Shown here in pieces: positions 1 through 11,621 of a DNA stretch of 64,000 nt. The notes beneath the pieces are model-generated. The model saw only the letters and a list, made by a program, of their open reading frames with translations, was not told the origin of the DNA and did not search any database. The position numbers and the translations under genes are program-made. Source of the DNA: Kryptolebias marmoratus (taxonomy: Eukaryota; Chordata; Actinopteri; Cyprinodontiformes; Rivulidae). Positions within the stretch are counted from its first letter, which is position 1. Every line of letters starts with the position of its first letter. The DNA is taken from the NCBI RefSeq assembly GCF_001649575.2, contig NC_051438.1, positions 9,604,953 through 9,668,952 on the forward strand, given 5' to 3'.

Positions 1-102
1 AAACCTGATTCTGTAGGGGAAGCAAAACTTATGGCAGTAGATCAATACCAAGCCTACATGACTGCTGGTGTTCCAGCAGAACCGGGTGATGATTTATACT
101 GA
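1..102 (+). other. C-terminal tail of an unidentified open frame entering from the left
   Basis: Frame 1 is open from the first base and stops at TGA 100-102. It encodes 33 residues with protein-like composition, including LMAVDQYQAYMTAGVPAEPG. I do not recognise it. It is followed by A-rich DNA and then a LINE remnant. It is probably the end of a mobile-element protein or processed pseudogene, but a chance frame is possible at this length. Nothing in it resembles teneurin, and it lies on the opposite strand to tenm1. Confidence 0.3.
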
Positions 103-316
103 GCAGAGTAACACAAGTCTGTTCGGTTTCAGTGGAAAAAATAAAAAAAATACATATGTAATAACAACAAAATAAAACAATACAGCTAAGAAAACAAAGA
201 GGGGGAAGAAAACTAAGAAATGATCAAATATTTATAATGTTTGTTCAAAAGCAGGTAGAAATAAAACTGGAGTGAATCCAGTCAGTTACTGAGATTACAA
301 ATATGTCTTAAAGACA

Positions 317-1572
317 AAACCCTGGATGACTCTTGGTTTTCTGCTTTTAAACTCAGATAAGACAGAGGTAGTGGTCTGTGGTGCTGAGCATCGTAAGAAC
401 AAACTTTGCTTCCTGTCACTCCCTCTGGATGACATTAATTTGGCCCCCAGTTCTGATGTAAAGAACCTTGGTGTTATTTTTGGATCAGGATATGTCTTTC
501 AACCCCCACATTAAAAATGTTACCAGGGACGCTTCCTTCCAGCTGCGTAACATCATTAAAACTGGAAACATCTTGTTTTAAAATGATGCAGGAAATCTAC
601 TCCATGCATTTATCACGTCTAGGCTGGACTACTGTAATTCTTTATTATCTGGGTATCCAAAATGCTGTTTCACTCCATTGGCTCTCTGTTAAATTTAGAG
701 CAGCATTTTAAACCTTTCTCCCGTACAAAACTCTAAACAACCAAGCTTGATCCTGTTTTAACCCCAATCTGATATAAGATGGAGCTCCATCTTATATTAA
801 TTATCTTATTGTTCCATATTTTCCTAACAGAGCACTTCGCTCTCAGACTGCAGGTTTACTTGTTGTTCCTAACAGGAGGCAGAGCTTGTAGTTCTCAGGC
901 TCCTCTCTGGTGGAACCAACTTATAGTTTCTGTCCATGAGGCTGACACCCTGTTTACTTTTAAGACTTTCCTTTTTGATCAATCCTATAGTTGGGGTTGG
1001 TTTGGGTTTCTTGAGGCATCCCTTAGTTCTGCTGCTATAGACAGACAAACTGTCCACATGTCCTCTCTGCTGCTGTCTTTAGTCTCTCTACTGTAATTAT
1101 TTCTATCTTTAACATGATTTTCTTTGATTTCTTCCCATAGAAACTCCACCTGGATCAGTCATTCTGTGTTTGTCTGAGTTTCTTTCCTGTCCTCTTAGTC
1201 CACAGCCGGTCGAATCAGATGGCCGCCTATCCTGAGCCTGGTTCTGGTTCTGGTTCTGCTGGAGGTTTCTTCCTGCTAAAAGGGAGTTTTTCATTCCCAC
1301 TGTTACCAATGAGCTGCTCAGGATGGGAGACTGCGACAAAGTGAAGATTCGACGCAATCTGCTGGCTTCCTTAGACACTAGATAACTTTTCATAATGTAC
1401 TGTATGTGAATGTATTGTATTATAACTGGATTGAATTGACTGTAATTAGATTTGGATGTTTCTATTCTAAAAATAAACGTGGACTTGTTATTTCAGCTGT
1501 GCAGTGCCCTGGGACGACTTTTGCTGTAAACTGGCCGTTATATGTATGAAGTGGACTGAATTGAACTTGATG
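317..1572 (+). mobile_element. degenerate LINE 3' half, L2/Rex1-like (C-terminal reverse transcriptase region plus 3' UTR)
   Basis: The translation is broken over several frames but keeps the order of an L2/Rex1-type ORF2 end: LLLNSDKTEVVVCGAEHRKN, DVKNLGVIF, then a SRLDYCNS-like motif (about 610-640), LHWLSVKFRA, GRACSSQAPLWWNQLIVSV and ADTLFTFKTFLFD. Stops and frame changes (for example at 514, 711 and 1096) show it is dead. The 3' part (1230-1572) has the characteristic CTGGAGGTTTCTTCCTGCTA region and ends with the GAATTGAA-rich tail typical of these fish LINEs. It occupies most of the intron downstream of the first EGF exon. Confidence 0.75.
772..797. repeat. 26-bp perfect palindrome
   Basis: Arms ATATAAGATGGAG and its exact reverse complement meet with no loop (centre 784/785). 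It lies in the degenerate LINE region. The core contains GGAGCTCC. Confidence 0.9.
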
Positions 1573-1721
1573 TATGATTTTTTTAATTCTTGTTATTGTT
1601 TATGGGAGATTACTGAGCCCCTATCAAATTATCATGAGTAGAACTTTACCGGGTTTGATCCCCCCCCCCCCATCGTTTAAAACTCCTTTTCTTCTCCAAT
1701 GTCTCGGGAAACATGTCTCAC

Positions 1722-1823
1722 CTTTGGCACAATCGGGACCCAGGAACCCGGCGAAGCAGTGGCAGTGTCCGGCCACACACTCTCCGTTCCCGTTACAGTC
1801 CGTGGAGCAGCCGTCCATGGAGT
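1722..1823 (-). CDS. tenm1: teneurin-1 exon: first EGF-like repeat
   Basis: This 102-bp exon is in phase 1 at both ends. It encodes one EGF-like module, [20 protein letters not shown] and then [13 protein letters not shown], with six cysteines in EGF order. Teneurins carry eight such repeats, some with odd cysteine numbers that allow dimerisation; this one has the full six. The acceptor CCCGCAG ends at 1824 and is preceded by a (TG)n tract. The donor is GTGAGA from 1721. The last base G is expected to begin the Asp codon of the DSCP motif of the second repeat, which lies before the window. The intron upstream is 10.8 kb. Confidence 0.93.
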
Positions 1824-1832
1824 CTGCGGGAC

Positions 1833-1848
1833 CACACACACACACACA
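1833..1848. repeat. (CA)8 / (TG)8 tract at tenm1 acceptor
   Basis: On the transcribed strand it is a TG run ending 9 bases before the splice junction at 1824/1823, where a polypyrimidine tract would normally be. Confidence 0.9.
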
Positions 1849-2475
1849 TTTATGAATCGAGCTCAAAAGTCCTGGAAAAGAAAAGCAGAACTATTCGGCA
1901 CGACTTCATGAGCTGGCATCGCTCTCCGTGTTATTGAATGAAAGATCTGATAAGCAACGGATGGCTCCCCAGACACACGGGGGCTGGATTAGATTAGTCT
2001 GATCCAGCTGCTATCGCTCTCTGGGGAGCGGCCAAGCACTCACTTACACTCAGTACCACTGAGCACATTAAACCGCATTACAGGTTGGAAAACGCACCGC
2101 TCGCAAATTTACAATCGTCCAGGCCGCAATCAACAAACTGTTTACAAGGGCGCCTCCCGAAACGAGACGGAGCCGAATGGAAGGCGACGGGCGGAACTGT
2201 CGCCGCCGCAGCCGCCGTGGCGCTTCTGTCTCACCGGCGTGCCCGAATTCGATCAAGTCTTCTTCTTTGGAGGCAAACGCGTTTTAGGAATTGAGCAAAA
2301 AACGAAATTCATGACGCTTGGTAAAGAGAAAAAGGAGGATTTAATCCCAATACGCGGAGGTGGGGTGTGTGAAGTTCAATTTCTCAGGGTTGTTTTATAC
2401 CGCGAATCTTACTGGAAAACATAAATTATGCAAAGCGACAAGTTTGTGAAAAGTCTTGCAGTGTTTCAAAGTAAA

Positions 2476-3326
2476 ATCGTCACTCTCTACCAAACCAAAT
2501 CTTACCTCAATATCTGCAAAACTGCCCGAGTTGTAGCCATTTCTTCGTTGGTTAAATCTGATTAGCTGTGGCGGCCATCTTGAATTAGATTGACTCCAAA
2601 TGTTTATCAGATGTAGACAGACATCCAGAGATTACTTTCTGAGAGTTTCATTAAAATATGACCAGTGGTTCATCAGATATTTTGCTAACAGACAAACAGG
2701 GTCAAGTGCAACAGTTAAGGCTCAGGTTTTAGGCAACTTTTTTGTACAATGTGTAGCACTTCACAAACCCGGTGTATGGGTTTTGAATGAATCTCAGCTA
2801 CTACCAGAATAAATTTAGGCACAGATTCTGTACAACTGACTAATTTTTAGCCATTCTTGTATTTTCTAAGGCCAGCTGGCTGTAGCGGCCATCTTGAATT
2901 AGGTTAACTCCAAAAGTTAATTAATTGTAAATGTACATCCATGGACTATTTCCTAAAAATTTCATTTAAAAAAGCATATTAGTTTATGAGGTATTTTGCT
3001 AACAGACAGACAGCGTTGACTCCACATAGTTAATAGCAGAACTTTAAACAAAAGTTTTGTGCAGTCTCTTTGCGATCATAATATATGGTGGGGATCAGTC
3101 TCAGCTACTACCACACCAAACCATAGCTCAATATCTGTAAAACTGACTGAGCTGCAGCCATTTTCGTGCTTTTTATGGTCAGTGGGCTGTGGCGGCCATC
3201 TTGAATCGGGCTGCCTCCAAAAGTTAATGAGCTGTTGATGCGTCTCCCATGGTTACTACTGCAAGTTTCATTCAAACTCGGGCCATTAGTTTATGAGGTA
3301 CTTTGTTAACAGACAGGCACACACAT
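2476..3326 (+). repeat. array of three ~305-bp family units
   Basis: Cores GCGGCCATCTTGAA begin near 2571, 2885 and 3192, a spacing of about 306-314 bp. Each unit has the order CTCAGCTACTACC, core, TTTCATTAAA-like, TTTTGCTAACAGACA. The array ends after GTTAACAGACAGGCACACAC. Confidence 0.85.
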
Positions 3327-5004
3327 GCAGACACGGGCGAAAAACGTCGTCTGCCGTCGCCTCTCCTCTCCTCTTCGGGCGACGACGAAACGAAATTTCA
3401 TCAAAGTTCTTCATCAAACTTGTATGAGCTGCCTTTCTTCTACTGTCTTTCCCGTTTCCCTCCCACTGATACGTCCATCACGGCGAGCTGAATTCTCCGG
3501 GAGCAGGCCGCGTGGCAACGATAGATAAAGAACACTCCTCCTCCTCCTCTTCTTCTTCTTCTTCTTCTGCTGCTGCTGCTGCTGCTTTTGGAGCGTTACA
3601 TAAGGCTGCTGAGCTCTGTCAGCTCTGCCTGAGATGGAGGACTGTGGCGAGGAGGTTACCCAGGGGCTCGCCAGAGTCGGGGGATTTGAGCGGCGCCGCT
3701 GCTCGTCGTGTGCCAGCTAGAGTAATTAAAAACGAGTGTCGGGGATGTCATCCTCCACCTGACCCCCGCGCCGCATCCCCTCCACCCCCACCACCACCAC
3801 CCCGGGCTCGCCTCCTCCGAACCAGGATCCGCTCCGGAGTCAAGCCGCCGCCGCCTGCTGCCTAAGTCCCCGCTGGCTCGCCCCGTTCGGGGATGACGAA
3901 TCCTTCGGTGGCACGCCTCGGGCTCGCCAACACACACACACAGAGCTGAAGTTATTATGTGACACCAGCCTTGAGGCGCGTGTGACACATGCTAATGAGA
4001 CGGGGCCCCAGCCAGTAGCCGGCAGCGCCGCGTTATCCTCAGGAGCAGCGCATCACTGCAGAAAGCAAAGTCATTTTCACCTCCATCACCTGTCATCGTC
4101 AGACTGATGGAGAGAAGGAGTGCCAATCATCTCCTCTCCCACACAGTCGGGAGGACTTACATTTGTTTCTCCATATGTGACTCTTTCTCTCTAGTACAAA
4201 AAAAAAAAGAAAGAAGGCTTCATATATTCCAATATGGCGTTCGGCACCTCGACACATGAGACGAGCTCGAACTTATCTGCAAGGTCAGAGAGTTCCTTTG
4301 AATCCGCCCGAGACGAGCGGCCCATCCGAAAGGCTCCCGAGGCTTTAAAAGGCGCCGGGTTATAACAGTGATGGAAGCTCGGTGTCTTTCAGGTCAGTAA
4401 AAAAATAAAACTTCAGGCAATTAGGAGCTAATGTTGAAGGAGCCGTGCCCCTGTACGCTGCGGTGAAGAGTGTGTGTGTGTTTGTGTGTGTGTGTGAGGG
4501 GGCAGTTTCATGGGACACCCACTCCGTTCTTTCCACCGACTAAACCCCATCCAGTTAGAAACCGCTCATGCCATAAGTTATTGAAGTTAAATGCTATTAT
4601 AAAATGGCTGCTTCCAGCCGCGGCCCCTGATTGGCCAAATAAGCATTCCAATTGTGCTTTACGAGCCCGTAAAGTCTTGACCATGCTTTATGAACCTTGG
4701 GCTTTATGAATTTATGGAAAAATGAATGGGGCTGCTCGGCTAACTAGAAATCTCCAGCAGCGAGACGATCATCTCCTCGATTCTTTAATTCATTTATCTA
4801 TTTCATTTTTTAAATTTTTTTGTTTATCGCCCGTAAGCTCGAGCTCTTTTCGGCCGCGCGCTAAGAGCCAGGTGAGAGGGTCGTTGGAGTGGAGGTGACA
4901 AAACATGGCGGAAATCGTTCGGCCCGAGCTCCTGCAGGTCCTGTTTTTTTTTTGTTTGTTTTTTTTGGTTCAAAATATGCCTAAAGATGTCATTTTTATC
5001 TCGA

Positions 5005-5780
5005 GGCAATAGTTCAGATCTTCATGGGTATCTGTGGAAAGGTCATGAAGAGGTAATATCTTACCTGCTGTAGATAGTTTTTGAATCACTTCTGTTTGAT
5101 AGCAACTTATCCGTTTGAATGCAGTTCGTGCAAACTAATTATTATAAACCTTTAAATGGCCACTGGTTTCACATTACGACGATTTTTACATAGATTTCTG
5201 TGATAGCAGAATAGCAGCAGCTAGCTGTAGCGTTTCCCATACAGCTCGTGAAGGAATATGATCATTTAATTCTCAGAATAACTCCGACTAGCCGTTAGCT
5301 TGCCAATTCAGTCAGACGACGGACCATATAAATCCAGAAGCTGAACCCATGACTTGACCAACCTTCACTGTCGGCTGGTTATCTGAACAAGATTTAAGCC
5401 CCGCCTCCACCCCCAATTTTTGTTTTTTTTGGTGTTGACTCTGGTCGATTCACGTAAAAACGCTTCTGTATGTTCAAATATTCACCTTTCTAATTCATTT
5501 AGCTGTAGTGAGTTACTAAGAAGAAAGCTCAGGTAGCGCAGGGGGAGTAGGCGGGGCTTAAAGCGCAGCGTTGCTAGTGCGCAGACACTGGTCCCAAAAA
5601 AAAAAAAAAACAATTGTTAGATTCAAACCTCAACAAGAAGAAAAGGCGGGAACTCTCAGTCTATTAATAGATACAGTTTATGGGCCAAACTAAATCTTTA
5701 TTTCTCCAAAGTGAGGTCATTCCAAGAGCTGTCTACAACAGGTAAGATATTCGTTGTTCATAACCTTTCATAAAAGATGG
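5005..5780. mobile_element. probable non-autonomous DNA element with diverged terminal inverted repeats
   Basis: Left segment 5036-5085 (AAAGGTCATGAAGA ... AATATCTTACCTGCTGTAGA) is matched in inverse by right segment 5730-5775 (TCTACAACAGGTAAGATATT ... CATAACCTTTCAT). The left end (ATAGTTCAGATCT) resembles the TTAA-flanked MITE at 30677. The outer termini and target duplication are not preserved. Confidence 0.45.
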
Positions 5781-6214
5781 AAACTGTGGAGTTTATCCCA
5801 GCAGATTTTGTCTACAACTGATCATATGTATTCAGAATCAGCTGTAGTGTCCTAACAAAACTAAGACTTTAAATTAAAAAACTAAAAGTCTTTAAGAAGA
5901 GAAAAGCAATAAAACAAGTTCAAGTTCTTTTTGACAGACGAACAAATTCCTCAGAAACAGCCGGAGCTCGTCTTGGATCTTCTGACAGCAGTAACTATTT
6001 GCAAAATTATTCGTTTAAGCATCTCTGGCTTTTCATCACGTTGTTCATTTCTTTTCTTTTTTTTTTTACTTTTCATTGTTGTTCTTTTCATACCGTCCCT
6101 GCGTCGTCATCGTCATCTTCTTCTTCTGAAAAGGCCCCAAATTGAACAACGGGCCAGGATAAATATTGCCTTTTTTTAACAATCAGTCGTCAGGATTTTG
6201 ATTGTTGTTCTGCT

Positions 6215-7258
6215 TTCGGTAGCGTCTGTCTGTGTGTGTGTCTGTCTGTGTGTGTGTCTGTGTGTCTGTGCACAAGATCACTCAGGAAGGTATGAACAGA
6301 TCTTCATGACATTCTCAGGAAACGTCAAACAATGCGGGGTTAGATGTTGGTGCTGAACCGGTCAAAGGTCAAAGGTCAAGCCAGTGCTCCAACTCTGCAG
6401 CTGTATAACAGGAATGTTAAACTCCACAGTTGGACACCTCATGGGTCGAGGGTGATCACCATTGATTTTAAGGTGACGGGGTCAAAGGTCAACGTCACAG
6501 ATGACCTTGCACTCTAACTATGCAACCACGTAACGGAGGGAAATTAAACTGCACAGTTGGACACTTCTCAGATCACCATTGATTTTAGGGTTCATGGGGT
6601 CAAAGGTCAACCTCACAGTTGACCTTGTGCTCTAACTGTGCCACAGTGTCATGTAGGAACGTCAAACTGGACACCTCTTGGGTCAAAGATGATGCCTGTT
6701 GATTTCAAGGTTCATGGGGTCAAAGGTCAAAAGTCACAGATGACCTTGCGCTCTTACTATGCAACCATGTAACTTTGACACCTCTTAAGTCAAGGGTGAT
6801 CACCATTGATTTCAAGGTCATGGGGTCAAATGTCAGCCTCACGGTTGACCCAGAGCTCTAACTCTTCAACAGTGTCATGTAGGAAGGTCAAACTGCACAG
6901 CTGGACACCTCATGGGTCAAAGGTGATGCCTGTTGATTTCAAGGTTCATGGGGTCAAAGGTCACAGGTAACCCCTTTGTTAAAACCTTGTCTCTGCTCCT
7001 AAATGTGACCCTTTTGTTTCCACCAAGGAGGTTCTGTTTCCGGTCGTGTCCGCTGGTTTGTCTGCCTGTCTGTTAGCAAAGATCAGGTAAAAACTAAAGA
7101 ACAGATTTGGAGGAAATGTTCAGGAAATGTTGGGGTTGTTACAAAAAACAGTGGCTTACATTTTTTTTAGTGATCCAGATTATGAACCGGATCGCACTGT
7201 TTTCTAATCACGCCGTGGCCTTGGAGGAGGTTTGCGCTCTCTGAGTGCTTCTAGTTAC
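6215..7258 (+). repeat. interspersed repeat with ~119-bp subunits carrying DR1 half-site pairs, copy A
   Basis: It begins with CTGT/TGTG repeats and CACAAGATCACTCAGGAAGG, followed by about five tandem subunits of about 119 bp that each include TGGACACCTC, GTGATCACC-like and GGGGTCAAAGGTCA. It ends with a GTCTGTTAGCAAAGATCA module and GAGTGCTTCTAGTTACT. Exact GGGTCAAAGGTCA motifs are at 6479-6491, 6597-6609, 6717-6729 and 6951-6963; AGGTCAAAGGTCA is at 6366-6378. A second copy lies at 36391-37184 with one subunit fewer. Confidence 0.8.
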
Positions 7259-8231
7259 TTCCCTTTTTTTTTTCCCTCCTCGTATCAAAAACTATACAAC
7301 CGTGACTTTCCACAACAGGGTCTCCTGTCGTCATGTTTGCTCGTCTTGCAGCAACGTTTTAAACACCAGGACCACTTTTACCTAGCGTGTGCAGATTTTT
7401 TGACAGCGCAATCAGCATCATCTCATACTACATCCCGTCCGGTAACTCCTCAGGTTTCCCCCCCTTGTTGTAAGCGATGCCGCATCGATTTCCGATCATT
7501 TGTATTCCTTTACTTTCACAGCGGTCCGTCGCTCCTCCTTCTTCTCTTCTTCCCTCTTTCTTATTTAAGCTTTTTGATGTTTTGTCGTATTCTGTTACTG
7601 CGCCGCGGCGGAAAAGCTCAGTTTCCAGACAGAGACCATCTGGTTTGGCCGCCCCTCTGATTCACCTGCCTCCAGTAGACACAGTCAACGGGTTTGAAAC
7701 GGGCAGTAAAATGAACTCTGACGCCCATCCATAAATATTCCTTTTTGGTTTTTATTGAAATAAAACTGGATTCATTATACGGGGACACCATTTTCAACTG
7801 AACACCTCAGCTTGTTTTCAATATCGGGACGCAATGAATAAAAAAAAAAAGGGGGGTGGGGTGATTTTTTTTGTTTATTTATTTTTTCCAGCTCAAGTAA
7901 CTCGACTCGAAAAGGTTGGGTCTATTCTCGACTTTTGCAGACGGCAACGTGTCAACAATTGTTTGACAACTCTGAAATAAAATCTGTGTTTAGCTGTCAC
8001 GCGCTGTCAGTCAGTGTGAAAAGGACACTGTCGATACGAGGATGAAAGATGTCTTCAGTGCACTGTTTCTGGCTCCGTGGAGCTGTCGGCTGATTGGAGT
8101 TGGGGAACTTGTTGAAACCCAGATTCGGTTTGAAAAAAGCACGAAGGAACCTCGGCGAAATTAGCCCTGAGCTAATTTTATCACCTGTTTTTTTTTTCTT
8201 TTATTTTTTAGGTTTTGTCATGTTTTTGCCC

Positions 8232-9395
8232 CGTGTGAGTGTGTTTCTTTGCCTTTGGCTAAATATCTCGTGAACGACTGGACAAACTTTTGGAATCACT
8301 CCAGTTCAAGATGGCCGCCACAGCTAAGCGACCTCGGCACACGCAGAAATGGACATAACGCTGCTAATTTTAGAAATACGGAGCTAAAATTTGCTATTTT
8401 TGTAATATGACCTTGAAGCACCAACTGGTCGCACAAGATCTGCTTTTAAAACGTTGCCATTAACTGATAAAGACAACTGTGTCTGTCTGTTAGCAAAATA
8501 TCTCATGAACTACTGGATGGATTTTTAATAAACTCTCAAAAAATTATCACTGGGTGTAGATCTACAAGTGATAAACTTTTAGAGTCCACCCCATTCAAGA
8601 TGGCCGCCACAGCTAAGTGACTCTAGCACACACAAAAGTTGCTGTAACTCAACCAGTTTTATAAATATTAAATAAAACTTTGGTGTGGTGGTGATTAAGC
8701 ATTACCCTTAAAAGAGAGTTCAGGCACTACATGTTAACCAATGTTTTGCTTGAAACTTGAACAATAAATGTTTGCATCAATCTTGTCTGTCTGTTTGCAA
8801 AAAACCACTGGACAAATGAGGGATATCCACTGGACAAACTGTAACGAAAACTCTCAGAAAGTAATGACTGGATGTACGAAAGTAATGACTGGATGTACGT
8901 CTGCAACTGATTAACTTTTGGAATCACTCCAGTTCAAGATGTCCGCCACAGCTAAGCACCCTCACCAAACACAGAAACGATTACAACTCAGCTGATTTTG
9001 GATAAAACTAAGCTAAAATATGATACGTTCGTAGCTGAGAGTTATAGCTAATATAAACTTCAAGCACCGACCTTCTGCACAAGATCCGTTTTTTAAAACT
9101 TTGCTATTTACTATTAAAGTCAACTGCGACTGTCTGTTAGCAAAATATCTCGTGAACCACTGGACAAACGTAAATGAAACTCTCAGAATGTAACCACTGG
9201 ATGAACACCTACAACTGATTCACTTTTGGAATCACTCCAATTCAAGATGGCCGCCACAGCCGTTCAACATCAGCCGACGCAAAAGTGGCTGCAACTCTGT
9301 CAGCTTTACAGACGGTAGGCTCAAATTTGGCGAGGCAGTAGCTGGGAGTCACCCCCAACGCATCCTCTGAGCGCTGTCGCGTTTCGCAAGACCTG
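8232..9395 (-). repeat. array of four ~305-bp family units, inverse orientation
   Basis: Cores AAGATGGCCGCC (or TCCGCC) begin at 8308, 8597, 8936 and 9244. The 339-bp spacing of the third unit is explained by an extra local tandem duplication of GAAAGTAATGACTGGATGTA at about 8857-8899. Each unit starts with a TTAGCAAAATATCTC-like module. Confidence 0.85.
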
Positions 9396-9965
9396 ACGAA
9401 AAATGCGTGCGACCACGCGCCGTCTCTTTTACGAGGTTTCCACTAAAACCTCTCCGTCCCTTTTCTCAGCGTAATAACATTTTGATTCAAAGCCCCGCCA
9501 TAAAAGGCGGTGGGCCTTTAATTACGCTCGAAGCCGTGCTCAACCTGACTGCTAGCTGGATTACCAGTTTGCAAAATAAATTAACGAAATTTCGAACACA
9601 TTTTTAATTTTTTTTTGTTTTTGTTTTTTTTGGAGGGAGGGTCCCTTAAACACCGGATTCTCTTAAGGTATGCTGGACAATGAGGGAGGGAAGAAATTGC
9701 CCCGCTAATTATCCACTTGTCTATATTCAGCCACGTACTCTTGCATTATTCACATCTGCCAGTCGTGTGTGTCGCTGCGATGAGCTGCAGTTAGCAAGCC
9801 CTGTTATTATTACAGGAGCTGTCCTCCCCTCTCTTCCTGCCACGCCAAACTAACTTGTCTAATAGGGAAAGTTTCCCCCCCAAAAAAATGTCAGCCAGTT
9901 TTCAAAGCTCTCTTAAACATGTTTCTGTGTCTCTGCATTAAAAGAAATTTAAAAAATAAACGTCT

Positions 9966-9997
9966 GCTAGGCCTTTAATAAAAATTAAAGGCCTAGC
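9966..9997. repeat. 14-bp hairpin at the head of an array element
   Basis: GCTAGGCCTTTAAT (9966-9979), loop AAAA, then the exact inverse 9984-9997. The right arm continues into the head sequence also seen at 59703 (ATTAAAGGCCTAG). Confidence 0.85.
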
Positions 9998-10124
9998 ATC
10001 TTTTGAAGGACTGGCATGCCAGACGCCGGAGTTGTTAAAAAGAATTCTTGTACCGAGCAACGATGTGGCCATTTTGGTCAGTTCTTGACAATAATGTTAT
10101 GCCTCAGCTCACAAATGACTCTCG

Positions 10125-11416
10125 TGACTCTTGATAAACTTGTTTCTGCTTTTATTTGGAATAGTAAGTCCCCCAGGATACGTAAAGATTTTATGCAGAG
10201 ACCTCGACCCATGGGTGGATTGGCTTTGCCAAATTTCCAGTCCTATTACTGGGCAGCTAATATACGAAACATGCTATATTGGATTAGTGACTTTCCTACA
10301 GAAACCCCTTCTTGGGTTCACATTGAGTTGTTTAACTGTGGCCAGACTTGCCTACCTGCTTTACTAACCTCCGCTCTCCCTTTGGAAATATCTACCTATA
10401 AATGCAATCCTGTGTTATATAACTCCTTGAGGATCTGGGTACAGTGTAGGAAAAGATTTGGGCTACATTTTATGTCAAATAAAACTCCTATTTGCTCAAA
10501 TCATATGTTCCCACCTTCTATGTCTGATTTTGCCTTTAGAATTTGGAAAAGAAATGGATTAAGTAAGGTAAAACACCTTTTCATTGATGGGATATTTGCA
10601 TCATTTACACAACTCATAGAACAGTTTAATATCCCGCGTACACATTTTTTCCGCTATTTGCAATTGCGGCATTTTGTGAAGAATGGATATCCCTCATTTC
10701 CTAAACCACCTGAGGAAACGACTCTGGATAAAATCATAGATATAAAGATTCATAAAAGGGGGGTAATTAAAGAGATCTATACTATACTGCTAGATCTACA
10801 ATCTCCTTCTCTTTCCATTATTAAATCACATTGGGAGAAAGATCTTGCAGTTACATTAACAGATGAGCTCTGGCAAGCTATTCTTCACAGGGTACACTCC
10901 TCTTCTATATGCGCTAGGCACGGGCTCCTTCAGTTCAAAGTCCTGCACCGGTTGCATATCTCTAAAGAAAAGCTAGCTAAGTTTTATCCTGGGACTGACC
11001 CCTTGTGTAACCGATGCAAGTCAGACGTTGGTTCCCTTTTTCACACTTTCTGGGCATGTTCAAATCGTAATACCTATTGGACATCTATATTCAATACACT
11101 CTCAGAAATATACAATGTTAGATTTGACTCTCCTGCTTTAACTGCAATTTTTGAAGTCATACCTCCAAATATTTTATTTTCCAAGAATAATTCGAATACA
11201 CTAGCTTTTGCTACGTTGATTGCGAGGCGTTTGATACTTCTGAGGTGGAAACAGGAGGCACCTCCTACACATGAGCAGTGGCTTGCAGAGCTCATGAGGT
11301 TTTTACATTTAGAAAAGATGAGATGTACATTGGCAGGTTCAACTGCTAAATTTGTCAAGGCATGGCAGCCATTTCTACAATACATGGAAACATTTAAGAT
11401 GAGTACCCCGTCGTAA
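10125..11416 (+). CDS. C-terminal part of LINE ORF2 (L1/Tx1 type)
   Basis: Uninterrupted reading for about 430 codons to TAA 11414-11416. The reading starts LDKLVSAFIWNSKSPRIRKD, then RPMGGLALPNFQSYYWAANI, typical of the region after the reverse-transcriptase palm in L1/Tx1 LINEs. Near the end, CNRCKSDVGSLFHTFWAC is the CxxC...HxxxxC zinc-knuckle-like motif of ORF2 C-termini. The frame is open back to an ATG at 10016, but 10016-10124 is pre-insertion flanking DNA, so that ATG is not the element's start. Endonuclease and the catalytic RT motifs are missing through 5' truncation, so the copy cannot encode a working protein. Confidence 0.85.
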
Positions 11417-11621
11417 CTAAATTACTGCTTCTTTTGGTTAGCTGTAAAGTGAAGAGATTTTTGTATCTTCATTGTTTTTTTTTTTTGTTTTGTTTTTTTT
11501 TTGTTTGTTTTCTTTCACGTAAGGGTTTTATATGTTAGCATGGACAGCACTGTATAAAACTTGAATGTTGTAAGGAACATGCTGTAAAAATTGATAAATA
11601 AAGTTTAAAAAAAAAAAAAAA
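10125..11621 (+). mobile_element. 5'-truncated L1/Tx1-clade LINE insertion
   Basis: The insertion is flanked by the 8-bp target duplication GACTCTCG (10117-10124 and 11622-11629). It ends in AATAAA (11597-11602) and a 15-base poly-A (11607-11621). The 5' truncation falls inside ORF2. Short length, intact frame and clean flanks suggest a comparatively recent event. Confidence 0.9.

Larger units (their letters stand above)
1..1721 (-). other. tenm1: tenm1 intron after the first EGF exon (partial)
   Basis: This intron sequence continues beyond the window start. It contains the 33-codon frame tail, an A-rich stretch (130-310), the L2/Rex1-like LINE remnant, and about 150 bp of unassigned sequence before the donor. 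No other exon was recognised. Confidence 0.7.

Noticed and set aside
3500..3920. CpG-rich region as an alternative tenm1 promoter
   Set aside because: No initiator, first exon or conserved coding sequence could be identified; GC content and CTT/CTG runs alone are insufficient.
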